Below, piece after piece: positions 24,201 to 35,756 of a DNA stretch of 64,000 bases. The stretch covers positions 62,001 to 126,000 of the forward strand of contig JAOWBW010001636.1 of NCBI GenBank assembly GCA_026119855.1, read 5' to 3'. Position numbers and translations under genes: made by a program. Each line of letters opens with the position of its first letter. Position 1 is the stretch's first letter. Under the pieces are notes generated by a model that made no database searches, was not told the DNA's origin, and saw only the letters and a list, made by a program, of their open reading frames with translations. This stretch comes from Campanula takesimana (taxonomy: Eukaryota; Streptophyta; Magnoliopsida; Asterales; Campanulaceae).

Positions 24201-26538
24201 GTTTCACTCTTTTCAAAGCTTTTTTATTGCTCTATACCAATTATACCATTAATAATGATAGTGAACTATTTCTTATCTAACCAATTAATTATCTAGGTAG
24301 TTGAATTACTTTAGGGGTATTTGAGACTCTTCACATGCATAAATGATATTTCTTAATATGTGTGAAACACTCCAAAACGATATCTATTTTGAGACGGATG
24401 GAGTACTTGCATATTTCATGCAGTAATAAAAAAATATGATATTGGGTCAATACTACTGCCGCCGCCCCGCGCGCCACTGATCTCCAGTCGTCAGCCGGTC
24501 GTCGTTTCTTTTGTGCAGCATTATAATCAATGTGCAGTGTTATGTGATGCAGTACAATTGTTAAATAATACACCATGTTACGAGGAGCTTCTCGAGCATT
24601 TTGACATAATTAAAAATAAATAAAAAAATTAAGCATGGCCCCTTAATTATACTATACCCCTATCCCAAGAGGCGATTTCATGGCAACGTGGAGAGAGGAA
24701 CAGTATTCAAATATTGGGCCAACACAAGGTCACCGAAGCTAGTGAGTAGGGGAACAGTGGTGGTGGTGGTGCGCATTTATTAACGTTAAAGATAAGGAAT
24801 GAATAAGCAATCCTGCATCATCACATACTTACGTACAAGAGAAACGCAGCAGGACTGCATTTAATACTGGTGATGTGATGACTGCATGCTCTATGCCTTG
24901 TCACTGTCCTCATATCCTCCCAAAACATAAACTTTATCACATACCCTGATTTTTACTATCCATGGATGGCGAAACCGAACCGGAACCGTCAAACCGGATC
25001 GGAACTGCCTTGAACCTTGACGAAAACCGGAATTGTTGAACCAGAACCAACCAAAATTAGGATAATAAGTGTAATAAATATAGTTGTTCAATCCTATAAC
25101 AAATGTTATTTATTTTTCTTCTCCAAAACTAAATTCATATAATTTGAAATATCTTCACATCACATGTAACTTAAGGTTTCTTCATACGTAATTCTCTAGT
25201 GCCTGTTTTTGTGCAAGTGATTGATTAGAATAAGAATAATAAAACCAAAATTGACTACTGTAATTGGTTTGCGTACAAAAGGAAATGTGTTGAGTGGACC
25301 ATTTGAATGGACCACAATCCTTTGGACTTTTGGGCCGTTGGTTATGCTGGACCTTTGGGGCCCTATTGATTCTGTTTCTCTTTTTCCTTTTCCTCTCCTC
25401 CATCCTTTTCTTTCTATTATTGTTATTTAATTACTGTGACACGACGTACCACCGTGATTCAACGGTTTACGATTATTAAGGCTTAATCATCATGATGATA
25501 TCATTTAATTTAATTTTGTAAACCATGTACACCATGTACAGGACACATTGAAATCTCACCCTCCAGAGAACAAGGTGATGAAAAGGGCGTCACTAGCCGG
25601 AGTCTCGACAACCACCTTGTTCTACCTCCTCTGCGGTTGCGTCGGCTATGCAGCTTTCGGGAACGATGCACCCGGCAACTTCCTCACCGGCTTCGGTTTC
25701 TACGAACCCTTTTGGCTAATCGACTTCGCCAACGTCTGCATCGCCGTCCATCTCATCGGTGCTTATCAGGTAATTACTCCTTCCATTTATGTTGGTCACA
25801 TTTTATTCTTCCGGTCAACACAAGTAAATTTTGACCGAACACTAATGTCAATCTAATTATCTTAATAAAATAGTGAAAATTGTTATTGATAATCTGTTTA
25901 GTGATTTATCGAGATTTTTTTTTTTTTTTTTTTTTGAGTCTCATTAAGATACTTTGATCGACTTTAATGTTCGGTCAAAGTTCATTAGTGATGACTAAAA
26001 AAATCAAAGTGTCAGATATAAATGAGACTGAGGGAGTATTTTAATTCACGCATCCGATCTTCTACTTTGCCTCGGTCAACTTTCTAAACCATGCAAAATT
26101 TGTTCATGAAAACAGGTTTTCTGCCAACCATTATTTGCCTTTATCGAGAGGGAGTGCCACAAGAAATGGCCAGAAAGCAAGTTCATAACAACTGAACATG
26201 GGATCAAAATCCCAGTAATTGGATCATATTCTATAAACTTGTTCAGATTAATATGGAGAACTTGTTACGTGATTGTGACATCTGTTTTTGCGATGATGTT
26301 TCCTTTTTTCAACGACTTTTTGGGACTGATTGGAGCGGCGGCGTTCTATCCATTGACTGTTTACTTCCCGATTGAGATGTACATTGCGCAAGCTAAGATA
26401 CCAAAGTATTCATTCACCTGGATATGGCTGAAAATCTTGAGCTATGCTTGTCTGGTTGTGTCGTTGATTGCTGGCGCTGGATCGATACAAGGCCTCTTTA
26501 CTGATCTCAAGACATACAAGCCTTTCAAGACCGAATGA
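18219..26538 (+). CDS. AAP6: Amino acid permease, AAP6-like (7 exons, 476 aa)
   Basis: Proton-coupled plasma-membrane importer of neutral and acidic amino acids (AAAP family, Aa_trans domain). Exons: 18219-18312, 18415-18648, 20262-20355, 21127-21341, 21462-21604, 25542-25769, 26116-26538; they sum to 1431 bases, the usual AAP size. The N-terminus is cytosolic and acidic. The family signature SAHIITAVIGSGVLSLAW starts at residue 38. Later landmarks are YFTSTLLADCYRSPDP, GYTITSSISMVAVKRSNCFH, FQAVGDIAFAYAYSTVLVEI, GCVGYAAFGNDAPGNFLTGF and FFNDFLGLIGAAAF; 10-11 membrane spans are expected. Wording is closest to Arabidopsis AAP6 as I remember it. All junctions are GT-AG except intron 5, whose donor is GC (21605). 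Introns 2 and 5 (1.6 and 3.9 kb) are swollen by transposons. The start codon sits in a GA-rich leader. Appears intact. Confidence 0.94.
19116..19551. mobile_element. Stowaway MITE carrying a nested MITE (permease intron 2)
   Basis: Outer ends CTCTCTCCATTCCAC and GGGATGGAGGGAG, with TA flanks. It contains the truncated GGCTCGTTTGGTAGC element at 19142-19317. Confidence 0.75.
19142..19317. mobile_element. Truncated MITE of the GGCTCGTTTGGTAGC family
   Basis: Inverted relative to the copy at 16364-16607. It shares the terminal repeat, GGGATTAATTACACCACC and AAGCTTATTTGAATTGTACC, but lacks its far end. Confidence 0.75.
19600..19830. mobile_element. Decayed Stowaway MITE (permease intron 2)
   Basis: The left end CTCCCTCTAGTCCAAAATAATTG is mirrored by CAATTATTTTGAACAGG at the right. 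The interior is AT-rich with inverted AGTCAAGCAGATGTAA-like arms. Confidence 0.65.
20061..20169 (+). mobile_element. tRNA-derived SINE with poly-A tail (permease intron 2)
   Basis: An A-box-like AGTGGTAAAGC is followed 30 bases later by a B box GGTTCGATCC (20098-20107), then a short body and 29 A residues (20141-20169). A 22-base sequence containing TTGTCCCAAAAGAAGTGACC is tandemly doubled just before it (about 20016-20060). The downstream target duplication was not resolved. Confidence 0.75.
20898..20983. repeat. Perfect 43-base tandem duplication (permease intron 3)
   Basis: AAGGCCCCCTAACTTCATTA through GGCCCAAGT is present twice in direct succession (20898-20940, 20941-20983) without a mismatch. 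The rest of intron 3 (20356-21126) holds nothing else that I recognise. Confidence 0.9.
22279..22534. mobile_element. Stowaway MITE nested in the intron-5 Helitron
   Basis: CTCCCTCCGTCTCAATATG at the left, CATAGTGAGACGGAGGGAG at the right, TA flanks, long inverted arms (GTTTGGCCACT / AGTGGCCAAAC). Confidence 0.9.
22535..22990. repeat. AT-rich tandem repeat built on TTAGTTAACTATAATAGTTA
   Basis: About seven units of roughly 60 bases alternate ACTATTAATAGTATTAG with TTAACTATAATAGTTATTATATAAG. Most units are partly self-complementary. The same unit occurs at 37165-37242. Confidence 0.8.
24140..24403. mobile_element. Stowaway MITE (permease intron 5)
   Basis: CTCCCTCCGTCTCAAAATAGA and the inverse TCTATTTTGAGACGGATGGAG, TA on both sides. 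24404-25541, the rest of intron 5, has no recognised gene; an imperfect ACCGGAACC-rich stretch lies at 24965-25050. Confidence 0.88.
25777..26036. mobile_element. Stowaway-like MITE (permease intron 6)
   Basis: CTCCTTCCATTTATGTTGG at the left, GATATAAATGAGACTGAGGGAG at the right, inverted arms around TTCGGTCAA. It starts within 10 bases of the 5' splice site of intron 6. Confidence 0.75.
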
Positions 26539-26716
26539 TGGTGGGGTATTTTTGCATGATTTTTATTTTATTATAGTCGTGCAAATATAAAGTTTAATAG
26601 GAACCCGTTGGTGTCCAAATAAGTACTATTTGTTGAGAGTTTTTAAAATATAGAATGTAACCCAACTATAATTTGCTTAAAGAATCAAGCTGTGTTTAGA
26701 CTGTTGTATAACAGAA

Positions 26717-27039
26717 CTCTTTAGAAGAGTATACTCCATCCGTCTCGTCTCGGTAGAAGCTTCACCGTTTTGAGAGCAAAAATAAAAATTAAGAAGAGTG
26801 ATGAGTGAAAAATGGGTTGTGAGAAAGAAAAAGTGAGTTGATATGACAAGGAGACCCATAATTTAAATGTGTGAGGGAGAAAAGTTAATTGATATGATAA
26901 GTGGAGACCACAGTTTAAGTATGTGAGAAAAAAGTGAGGTCGACAAGTGGAGCATACATTTATAACCATTTTAGAAAATGTGAAGCTTCTAATGCAATAT
27001 CCTTTTGAGTAAGGTAAAGTGAAGTTTCTACCGGAAAGA
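26717..27039. mobile_element. Short inverted-repeat element flanked by a 14-base direct repeat
   Basis: GTTGTATAACAGAA occurs at 26703-26716 and 27040-27053. Between the copies the sequence begins CTCTTT and ends AAAGAG, with inner inverted arms (GGTAGAAGCTTCAC / GTGAAGTTTCTACC) and a Stowaway-type end at 26734. It lies between the two convergent genes. 27054-27420 is AT-rich with an isolated ACAGAGGGAG end at about 27305. Confidence 0.5.
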
Positions 27040-27429
27040 GTTGTATAACAGAAATGCACCCCAACTCCAATAATAGGGATTTTAGGGTCCCACTTGTATA
27101 ACATAAGTTACTTAATAAAATGACCATTTTGAATTTAAAGCCATTAAATATTAATTTTAAATATAAAAAAATCATAAACTTTCTTGTTATGCACTTTCAA
27201 AATTTTAATTTTGCAAATATATAATGAACTCAAAAAGTTAGAAAAAATCATTTAAATACAAAGTTTTTTAATGAAAAAATTTTGAAAACGTCATTCAATT
27301 TAAGACAGAGGGAGTAACTTCTTACATTAACATTATTATGTTAAAGCGTGAAATAACATTTATTTATGAGATTAGTAACATGAGTTGCATCTTATTTGAA
27401 CTGTAATGGAGTTCGACTGGGCAGACCCT

Positions 27430-27758
27430 CAAACCAAGAAATGACGATGAAAAAAACTCAGCATTTAATCCAGCAAAACCAGATTAAACACCGCCGAAAG
27501 AATAAAATTTAACTTTGTTCATTAAAAAAACTCAGGCATTCAATCCAAAATCCTAAACTAAGTAAATACAATTAGCTTGTCTAAATTCACATTGCACAGT
27601 CACAGAGTACAAATTCACTGCTAAATAACTTCTGATACACAAGGAAAATTTTACCGCAACAACAGTCATTGATTCTGAGTCTAACGCTAAAAGGCACATT
27701 GTTGTCTGGAAATAGCAAACTGATGGTGACGGAATGGTCAGACCACTGCATTCTCCAG
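27430..27758 (-). other. Probable 3'-UTR exon of the KH-domain gene
   Basis: A strong acceptor (CCTTGTTACAG) ends at 27759 on the minus strand. A good donor (CCCAG then GTACTG) lies 14 bases past the KH stop codon, at 29192-29191. An intron from 29192 to 27759 would leave this non-coding exon as the 3' end. No coding frame is seen. The exon's far end is a guess. Confidence 0.5.
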
Positions 27759-27816
27759 CTGTAACAAGGATCAAAATGTCAGATATTAAATACTGAAACT
27801 TAAAGAAACCTACTTA

Positions 27817-28848
27817 GGCCATGTACAATAAGGTGATTGAGAGGGGGTTGAAAGTGGGTTCAACTAGTTGAGGGGCTCCAATAAGGTAGTTGAGAGGTAG
27901 GGGGTTGAATTGGGAGGTTGAATAAATTCAACCGGGTTGAATGAAAATTGAGGGGCCCCGCCATGGACACGCGTCGCCGCCTGGTTGGTGCGGACATGGC
28001 GCGTGCGCCTCACCGCCGACAGAGGCGCGTGAGGCGCAGCGTCTGCCAGTTTTTTTTTTTGTTTTTTCTCCTTTTGCCAAGTGTCAGCCTAGGATTGGTC
28101 CGTCCAGATTTTTATATATGATTTTCAACCCAAATTTTCGAGCTCAATTATTTTACAGCAAAAAATTTTTTTATTTTTTTTTTTTTTCGCGAAAATTCTG
28201 GATTTTTTTTTCTCTATAAATTGATATAACTTTCATTTTATTTGTACACCAAAAAAAAAACCTCTCTTTTCTCTCAAAAAAATCATTATCCTTCTTTAAC
28301 CCCTTAGTTTTTAAAATATTCATCATCTTTTTAGTGAAATGGATCCCAATAATCCGAATAATCCTTATTTCAACACTCAGAATTCAAGTAATTTTCCACC
28401 AAATTACTACAATCCTATGTTTTTTTTGGTTTTTCATCATTTGTGGAACGAGCTAAGTTTATTGTAATTTTTCTTATTTTTATTAAAATTAAAATATTCT
28501 CATATTTATTTAATTGCTTCGAAAAAAATTAATTAAGTTTGAATTAAAAAAAATAAAAATAAATCTCGAATTTATAATTAAAAACGTTAATAATTTATTT
28601 TTTAATAATAAATTATTAATATCAATATTTATTTTTAATTATAAAAATAAATATTGTAAATAAAATAAAAAGTGGTGGGGTATAGAATGATGAGTTGGGA
28701 GGAGTTGAATTTTAAACTAAACTAGCTTATTGTGGGAGGGGTAGTTGAGAGTGTAGTTGAATGATTAAGTGGATGGAGAGAGAAGATGAGGTGTCGTAAT
28801 ATTAAGGTAGTTGAATGTTTTTGGTAGTTGAAACTATTGGACATGGTC
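27817..28848 (+). mobile_element. PIF/Harbinger-like element inside the KH gene's 3'-UTR intron
   Basis: TTA directly repeated on both sides (27814-27816, 28849-28851), the PIF/Harbinger target duplication. The ends are GGCCATGTACAATA and, inverted, GACCATGTCCAATA. Subterminal GTTGAGAGGGGTTGAA-like repeats occur near both ends. It keeps a TATA/CT-rich leader and the start of an ORF but no transposase. Confidence 0.8.
28339..28467 (+). pseudogene. N-terminal remnant of a Harbinger accessory ORF
   Basis: MDPNNPNNPYFNTQNSSNFP and about 22 more codons to a stop. The Asn/Pro/Tyr-rich opening is like the starts of Myb/NAM-associated ORF1 proteins of plant PIF/Harbinger elements. The DNA-binding domain is missing. 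Assignment rests on style and context. Confidence 0.4.
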
Positions 28849-29206
28849 TTAGTAATGACACTCTCGTCCTAAATGTGTGTCCACTTTTTTTATTTTTCAA
28901 GCAAATGAAGGGAGTAGACTTTTATGCACTTTTACTAGCACATGATCACCCCATATGACTGCAACTGTATATCAGAAGACAAATACAAAGGGTGGATTCA
29001 GTAACTCAACAAGAAAATGGATTGCTCAATTTCAACAAGTTTATGAAAAATGTTCACTCTGGTGGGGTGTAAAGCAATATTAGAGATTTTCTGATGTGAA
29101 AACTAAACAAAGTAATGTGACCAGAAAAAAAAAAAATTGATTGGTAAAAAAAAAAGGGGGGGGGGGGGGGGAGGGGCGCATAAGATCAGTACCTGGGTAT
29201 CAAAGA

Positions 29207-32200
29207 TCAATGAGCCTCAGTTTCACTGATAACAAATGCTTGAATCAAACTCTGTGCAGCATGAGTCTGCTCCGGCATCCCAGATATAATTATCAAAGTT
29301 TCCGTAGCTCCAGGTTTTGGGTCAGTGATGGTGATTTTCGCATCAGAAATCTGAAAAATTGGACCTCTTACAATCTATCTATAATCTATATCAAGTTAAG
29401 AACTAGTAACACGTTATACCAGTGAATGCTGCAACTTAAGCCAAGGTGAGTGAACACTATCGACTCGACTCATAATAGAAACGATGAAAATACAACATAA
29501 TGTAGAAACGCTAATGGTAAATATTCAAAGATAATTTCAGATCAACGCGCATACCTCACGGATTTGTTTCAAACATCCACCATCCTCTCCATAAATTGCA
29601 GGAACAGCAGAACGAGGAACAACTACTTCCACAGTGGTGTTTGTGATAATAGCATGGTGAGCTCCACTGGATCAATACAAGGAGGATATCAAGAAAATCC
29701 TTCAGCAAGCAATACAAGGGCACTCATTACTTGAATTGACAAGGAAAACAAAAGTCTACTAACCCTCCAAATCCGCCGATTCTTCTTGGGGGAACTCCTG
29801 GATAGTCAGGAAAGCCTTGGGGGCCACCAGGGCCACCTCCTCCAATTGGTCCCTGTGAGCAATTATGAATAACAGATAATTCAGAAGCGTTTGTCAAAAC
29901 ATCTACTCTCTACTAGAAAAAATAAGATTTTGTATAATGATGCTCGCTTGTTTATCCAATGCCAACAAAAATGCTATATGGCAATGGTAAAGGTTTCGAA
30001 ATTAGAGTAGATATAAGACTGGCCCAAGAGGCATACCGTGCAACTTAATAGAGCAGGCTACAAATGGGCTGCCTTAAAACCAGACTGACAAGCCTCAAGA
30101 AGAGACTTTAAGTAATAATACTCCCTCAGTCCCAAAATGATCTTCTCATTTGCCATTTTTCATTGTCCCAAAAATTTCTTCCCATTTCTACAACTTGGGC
30201 TTAAAAGTGCATAAACATAACATGGCTAGTGAAACAAGTGTTCATATCCTTAAAAAGTTTGAATAGTCAAATGAGAAGATCATTTTGGGATGGAGGGAGT
30301 ATCTTATTATCATGAGTGAATTGCATAAAATTCCCTTAATTTATAGTCACTCTGTTAAGCTAGTCCATAACATAATTAAATGCACGTTTATTCGTCTGAT
30401 GTCGATGGGGTTAACGTTCAAGGATGAGACTGAAAAGTTGTGAAAATGAGCAGGGGTAATATGGTCAAACAATAGAACTAGAAGATTGAATTAAACAAAA
30501 CATATGGAACCACCAAACTGATACCTGAGGACCCCAAGGTGCCGATGGGGGCATTCTCTCAGAAATATGAGGGGGAAAGCCAGGTCCATGAATATTGTGC
30601 ATAAATGGAGGGTGGTCATCATGCGGATTAAATCCCCCATGCTGAGGGAGGCCGCCAACACCATCAAACTGGTTGTATGAGGGATATCGTCCTGGAGGTG
30701 AATGTTCCCTCCGTCCCATGTATGGAGGAAACGGTGGGCCATGATCAGGGTAGGCGGGGTTTGGAGGATGGGCAGGGAATGCATCGCGGAAGAAGTGATT
30801 ACGTAACCTAGTTGTTATCTGCAAAAGCGCCTCGTGAACTGCATCAAATTCACCATTTATCTGTTGCACAAATTTCCAGCCAACAGGGATGAAAAGTCAA
30901 CTTCGTATATATTTACATGGTTAATAATCAAACAGACATATCACAAACTTTCATCTTGCTTATAAAAAGCAGGAGTCCAGTCAAGTTTAGAAGTTCATAC
31001 AACAAACCTGAATCATCTCTTCATTTTCTGACAGATATGGAGGGAGCTGATCCTTCCCTAGTATACGAATATAAGCCCCAGTTGACTTTCTCATTTCGGC
31101 TATAACAGCGCCGCCTTTGCCAAGTAGGCATCCGATTTGATTGGAGTAGACAATCATTTTAGCCGTTGGAGTCTTATCCTTGCTCTCAGGTGATGCCCTA
31201 ATTATCCTTGTCTGAACACGATGAACTGCATCTTGAGGAGGAGATATGCCATCATCTGGATGCTGCAAGAATTGACTTAATTGTCAGCAATATCCTCTTT
31301 GTTTACATAATCAATCAAATGATGGTCACACGGGACAAAACAATTAGAAACTTAAAGGATTTAAGGACAAAGTAAACCATACCACGGGTCCAGATATAAC
31401 AATAACACGGTCATCTGAATCAGGCGTGCTATCAAGAACTTTGATCTCACAGCCACTTTCATGCTGAAGCGCCTTGACAATAACTCCACCTTTTCCAATT
31501 ACACCTCCTACCTTCTCATCCGGACAAATTAATCTAAAGGTCAGGATATCATGAGAAGGGCCCACGCCGAAGGCACCATTTCCACCGTCCCGTGGCCCCA
31601 CAGCAAAAGGTGCTCCTTGGGAAGGGTACGGAAAAGGAGGAGGATAAGCCTCTGACTTAGAATGAGGATTACCAAACGCGTGAGATGACTGGCCGATGGG
31701 ATTGGCAGAATCATTGTCTCTAGGTGGATGCTCTAGAAGCTGTAGTGAAACAGACTGAAGAGCTTTCCTAACCACATCAACGCCCCCAGATAACTACAAT
31801 AAAAGTTACACAGGAAATCACTAATAGAAGTGCAAAGGAAACTAATTAGAGCAAATTTGAAACTTTTTTGGACACTCATTTAGGGATAGCGGGAGTATAA
31901 ACTTTTTTACAACTTGGCTGTATTTACATCTGAGTTTTCTCCATTTTTCTAGTAAACTGTCGCTCATGAGCAATATTATTTCTCTTTTTACAACTATTAT
32001 GAGAGATATACTAATTTTTCTGTTTTTCTATTTGCATGTAAACGCTGTACTATTCTTCCCAAGTATGTATATTATGCCTTTTTATTTCAGCACCAAAAAT
32101 TAACCAAAATTCTATTTCTAATGATCTACTTAAAATAATAATTTGTATGACACTGAGTAACCTTGCAGTCAGAGTTCAGTGATGCCAATACTGGATCATG

Positions 32201-32987
32201 TCAATACAGGAGAAAATAACTGCATGATACAATCTTCGACCTGTTATATTAACAGACAACATAAGGGGAAATTTACAAAATTTACCTGGACCAATTCATC
32301 AGTAGAAGATGCACAGGAAGGCAATTTGTCCCTCGAAAGGACTCGAATTTGGGCACCACTTTCCGAAGACATTTGTTTGATCACACTGCCAGCTTTACCC
32401 AAAATGCATCCTACTTGACTAGAAAACACAAGTAACCTCACAACAATTGCGTTGCCACTCTTCTCTTCATCCTCTCCTTTGAACTCAGAGTCTCCTTCAA
32501 CCATTTTTTCAAACACAAGCAACAAAGCCTTCTGCGCAGAGGAAGTGACCTTGTCGGATGGCAAATCTTCCACAACAGCAGAATTTTTATCTGCAGCATC
32601 CTCACCATGTTCATCAGCATTACCACCCTCCTCAGTTACTTTACTTACTTCATCATTATCTTTGCTCTGCTCAATAGCATTTCCATTCTCTTTATCAGAG
32701 CCTGAAATGAAAATTATTCTCTCGTCACAACCAGCAACAGTTTCTTCGACTCGGACCTTTGCACCAGTCTCCTGACGTATTTGGGATATTATATTGCCTC
32801 CTTTTCCAATAACACTACCAGTTTTGGCTGCAGGGCATAGTAAGCGAAAAACAGTGGTTCCTGTGGATGTCTTCCCTTGTCTATTAGGTGAATTATGGTG
32901 AGCCGACTTCTGCCATTTTCCTTTGCCATTTGTCTCTGAAGGACCACGCTCATGTGCCCTCTTTGCAGGAGTCAATTGAACTGACAT
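29207..32987 (-). CDS. RNA-binding protein with five KH domains, RCF3/HEN4-like (7 coding exons, 682 aa)
   Basis: Likely a nuclear RNA-binding regulator of pre-mRNA processing, by analogy with plant multi-KH proteins such as RCF3/HOS5 and HEN4. Exons on the minus strand: 32987-32286, 31793-31383, 31262-31008, 30860-30525, 29852-29764, 29666-29555, 29350-29207; all introns are GT-AG and the joined frame is open. KH cores with GXXG loops: GKGG 61-64, GKAG 197-200, GKGG 334-337, GKGG 419-422, GEDG 624-627. KH1 and KH2 are separated by an acidic linker (about 95-175). Pro/Gly/His-rich low-complexity regions precede KH3 and KH5. The fifth loop has acidic residues instead of GKGG, which may weaken nucleic-acid binding. 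The start is the first ATG after an in-frame stop; a 5'-UTR intron is possible (acceptor TTGTGCAG at about 33009). Confidence 0.9.
30121..30299. mobile_element. Stowaway MITE (intron 4 of the KH gene)
   Basis: CTCCCTCAGTCCCAAAATGAT and the inverse ATCATTTTGGGATGGAGGGAG, TA flanks. Confidence 0.9.
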
Positions 32988-34080
32988 GTCTGCAGAAGCT
33001 ATTTAAGCCTGCACAAACTACTACCATGGAGAGAATTCAGAACAACAAACCAAGTACATAGAAGGAGGCCACATATAATGATATAACTCAATAATCCTCA
33101 ATTAACACCAAGAAGTTTGTTTGTAAATAAAATAGTCATCATGAAACTTGCTGAAATTGTATGAAGCACAATTACCTCCACCACTGAATTATAGATAAAT
33201 GTAGTACGGTATGAATACTAGGGTAGAAATGTCTGGCAGCTAACTAGAATAATAATATTCATATAAATATCACAAGATCCATCAGTGTTTCGAAGTGAAG
33301 TCAATGATTTGAGAACAAGGTTTATGGTCGCGCTAGACATACTTCTTAGTAATGCGAAAACTGGTGATCACGTTTCACCACATCTGTATCTGCCTATGGT
33401 CTTAGCTCCCCTTTAGGTAAGATACAGGATCTGTGCGATGCATAGTGGTCTAAAATATCATGATAAATAAGGATAATATCTTTTCATTCATTATTGTTTA
33501 TTATTTTCACCTTTTTGACCGACAAAATATCATGTATTAACATCAGATATTTGGTTTGACAAAAGTGAGTACCCTAATAGTGACTAACTTCTGAAGGAGG
33601 AGTTTGATCACGAAAAACTGTTGGTAACGCTCTTCCTATCCCAGCATTTATTTTCACGCTCTAGAAGTTCTTAGTTCCAGAAAGAATAGCAGCAAATGTG
33701 GCATAAAGCATAACAAAGGAAATTCAGGAGTAGCTCACTGACCTTTATACATGATTAAACGACTGAACTCTTTGTTAGAATATAGAATTAAAAAAAGGCC
33801 AACGTGGTGGCACATGAGCTTTCACTATAGGTGGGGTCCTAGAAAGGGTTGGGCCCACATGGGCTATTTGCTTGATATTATGTGAGAAGATTTATTGCTT
33901 TTTAGTCACCACAAGATAAAATAATTCCGCAACGGCCGAGCAAAACTAACTTTTTGAAATTAAATACAAACCTTCTATCAAATCCCAGCTTTAGTATTTT
34001 GCTCATTTGACTCGACTGCCCCTTTGTTCAGTTTTTGTTTATTTCAACCCAAGTCAATTTTTCTTCTTGACACGAAGCCT
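32988..34080. other. Upstream region of the KH gene
   Basis: No gene seen on either strand. An acceptor-like TTGTGCAG on the minus strand near 33009 suggests a 5'-UTR intron. No TATA box that I would defend. Confidence 0.4.
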
Positions 34081-34087
34081 CTAAATT

Positions 34088-34481
34088 CACCTCCGTCTAG
34101 ATACCTAGCACTGCTGACGTCATTGATGAACGCATACTGGGATATCACATATACGACAGAAATTCCGAATATAGGGAATCTCAGAGAATGTAAGGACAAA
34201 ATCAAACATCGCCTTCTTAACTCATGGTTCACACATATAAACAGTCCTTCACCCACCTATCACATAGTGCAAATCATATTTTATTCACCTCCGTCTAGAT
34301 ACCTAGCACTGCTGACGTCATTGATGAACGCATATTGGGATATCACATATACGACAGAAATTCCGAATATAGGGAATCTCAGAGAATGTAAGGACAAAAT
34401 CAAACATCGCCTTCTTAACTCATGGTTCACACATATAAACAGTCCTTCACCCACCTATCACATAGTGCAAATCATATTTTA
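34088..34481. repeat. 198-bp tandem duplication
   Basis: TTCACCTCCGTCTAGATACC and everything following it repeats with a period of 198 bases. The two copies differ by eye at one base (ACTGG versus ATTGG). Because 198 is a multiple of three, the frame 34024-34482 (+) stays open across both units, but the peptide resembles nothing I know. Confidence 0.93.
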
Positions 34482-34722
34482 AAGAGAATAACCTTACTCT
34501 CTTTCTATAATGGACAGTCAAGCGTCGTGATGACTTTTAGGCGCATATCTCAATGATATATCTAGTTCCTTTGGACATTGTTCTTGTGGGCATTGTTCAT
34601 TTGCCTTAACCAGGTTGTGCCAAATCCATCAATCAAACTCTCCGATTTCTTCCCTTCTTTTAAAGAAATTTGTTACTTACCAAATTGTACTTTGCTAAAA
34701 AAAAGTGTTTTTATAATTCTTA

Positions 34723-34945
34723 CTCCCCCTCCGTCCCTAAATGAATGAAGATTTTTAAGGGACATTCTGAAAAGTTGAGTTTTTTGAAAATTTAATAACA
34801 ATGATGCATAAATACCTTCATTATCCATGTTATAAACTTTTAGTTTTTTGACTACACATTGAAAGATGATACTGCCAGAGCCTCAAGCTGAAAGTTCATT
34901 TAGAGACAACTTTTTAGGAAATGGACATTCTTTCAGGGATAAAAG
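34723..34945. mobile_element. Stowaway-like MITE, right end decayed
   Basis: CTCCCCCTCCGTCCCTAAATG at the left; inverse-like CATTCTTTCAGGGATAAAAGG near 34930. 34946-35740 holds no recognised feature. Confidence 0.55.
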
Positions 34946-35756
34946 GAAGAGGATGTTGAAAAAAGGGCCACTATAGTAGTTTGGTACAGGCAACTGCATA
35001 TTCAGAAAAATCGGACCTAATTCTAGAAGTTTAATAGTTCAAATACTAATTACTTTTTTTAGCTTGATTATTTCTACATGTTCGATCTTATAAGCCCGAA
35101 GTAAGTAAAGACTTTGTGATATCTGAACATATATGTAAACACTCAAGTGTTTGTTTATGTCCGTGCTTGTATAGACGCAAATCTATTTACAAATTAATTT
35201 CTATATATCATGACCTACTATTATTCGTATTACCTTTCCAGGATGGGGCATCTTAATATGTTTCCATTGGAGACAGTCATTATCTGCAGTTGATAAAATG
35301 AAGACTTGAATCCTAGACCTAGTCTTAAATTCTATATCCTACAGACTTTAACGACGCAACTGGAATTGATTATATGCATAGTCAGTATCAATGTCCAAGC
35401 TTCACGAGGCAATGACAAAAATTCCTTCCATTCAACATAAGGAGTCCAGTTTCAAACTTTTAAGTCATCTTCTATTAAAATTCAGCCAATGTTTATTAGT
35501 TTGCTAGTCATATCAGACATATATGGTCGTCAATCGTAGTATCTTTTCTGTGATCTTGAAAGATTGAAATTTTATTACCTAAACAATATAAATGCATGAG
35601 TACTGATTTCATACATGCCCACATTGACTTTAAAACATAAAAAGTGGACTCTCTTAGCAAAACTGAGTGAGAATTTATCTGAAGCATGGAGTCCTGAACT
35701 ATACAACCATTCAAATTCAAATACTAGTGATGTCAATGGTAAGCACATAGTTGTCA

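Noticed and set aside
24965..25050. ACCGGAACC repeats as part of the AACCGC motif system
   Set aside because: Different core, restricted to one short host-intron stretch, and no retroelement boundary nearby.
34024..34482. 152-codon frame as a gene
   Set aside because: Openness comes from a 198-base duplication of an already open stretch; no known domain and both strands are open.
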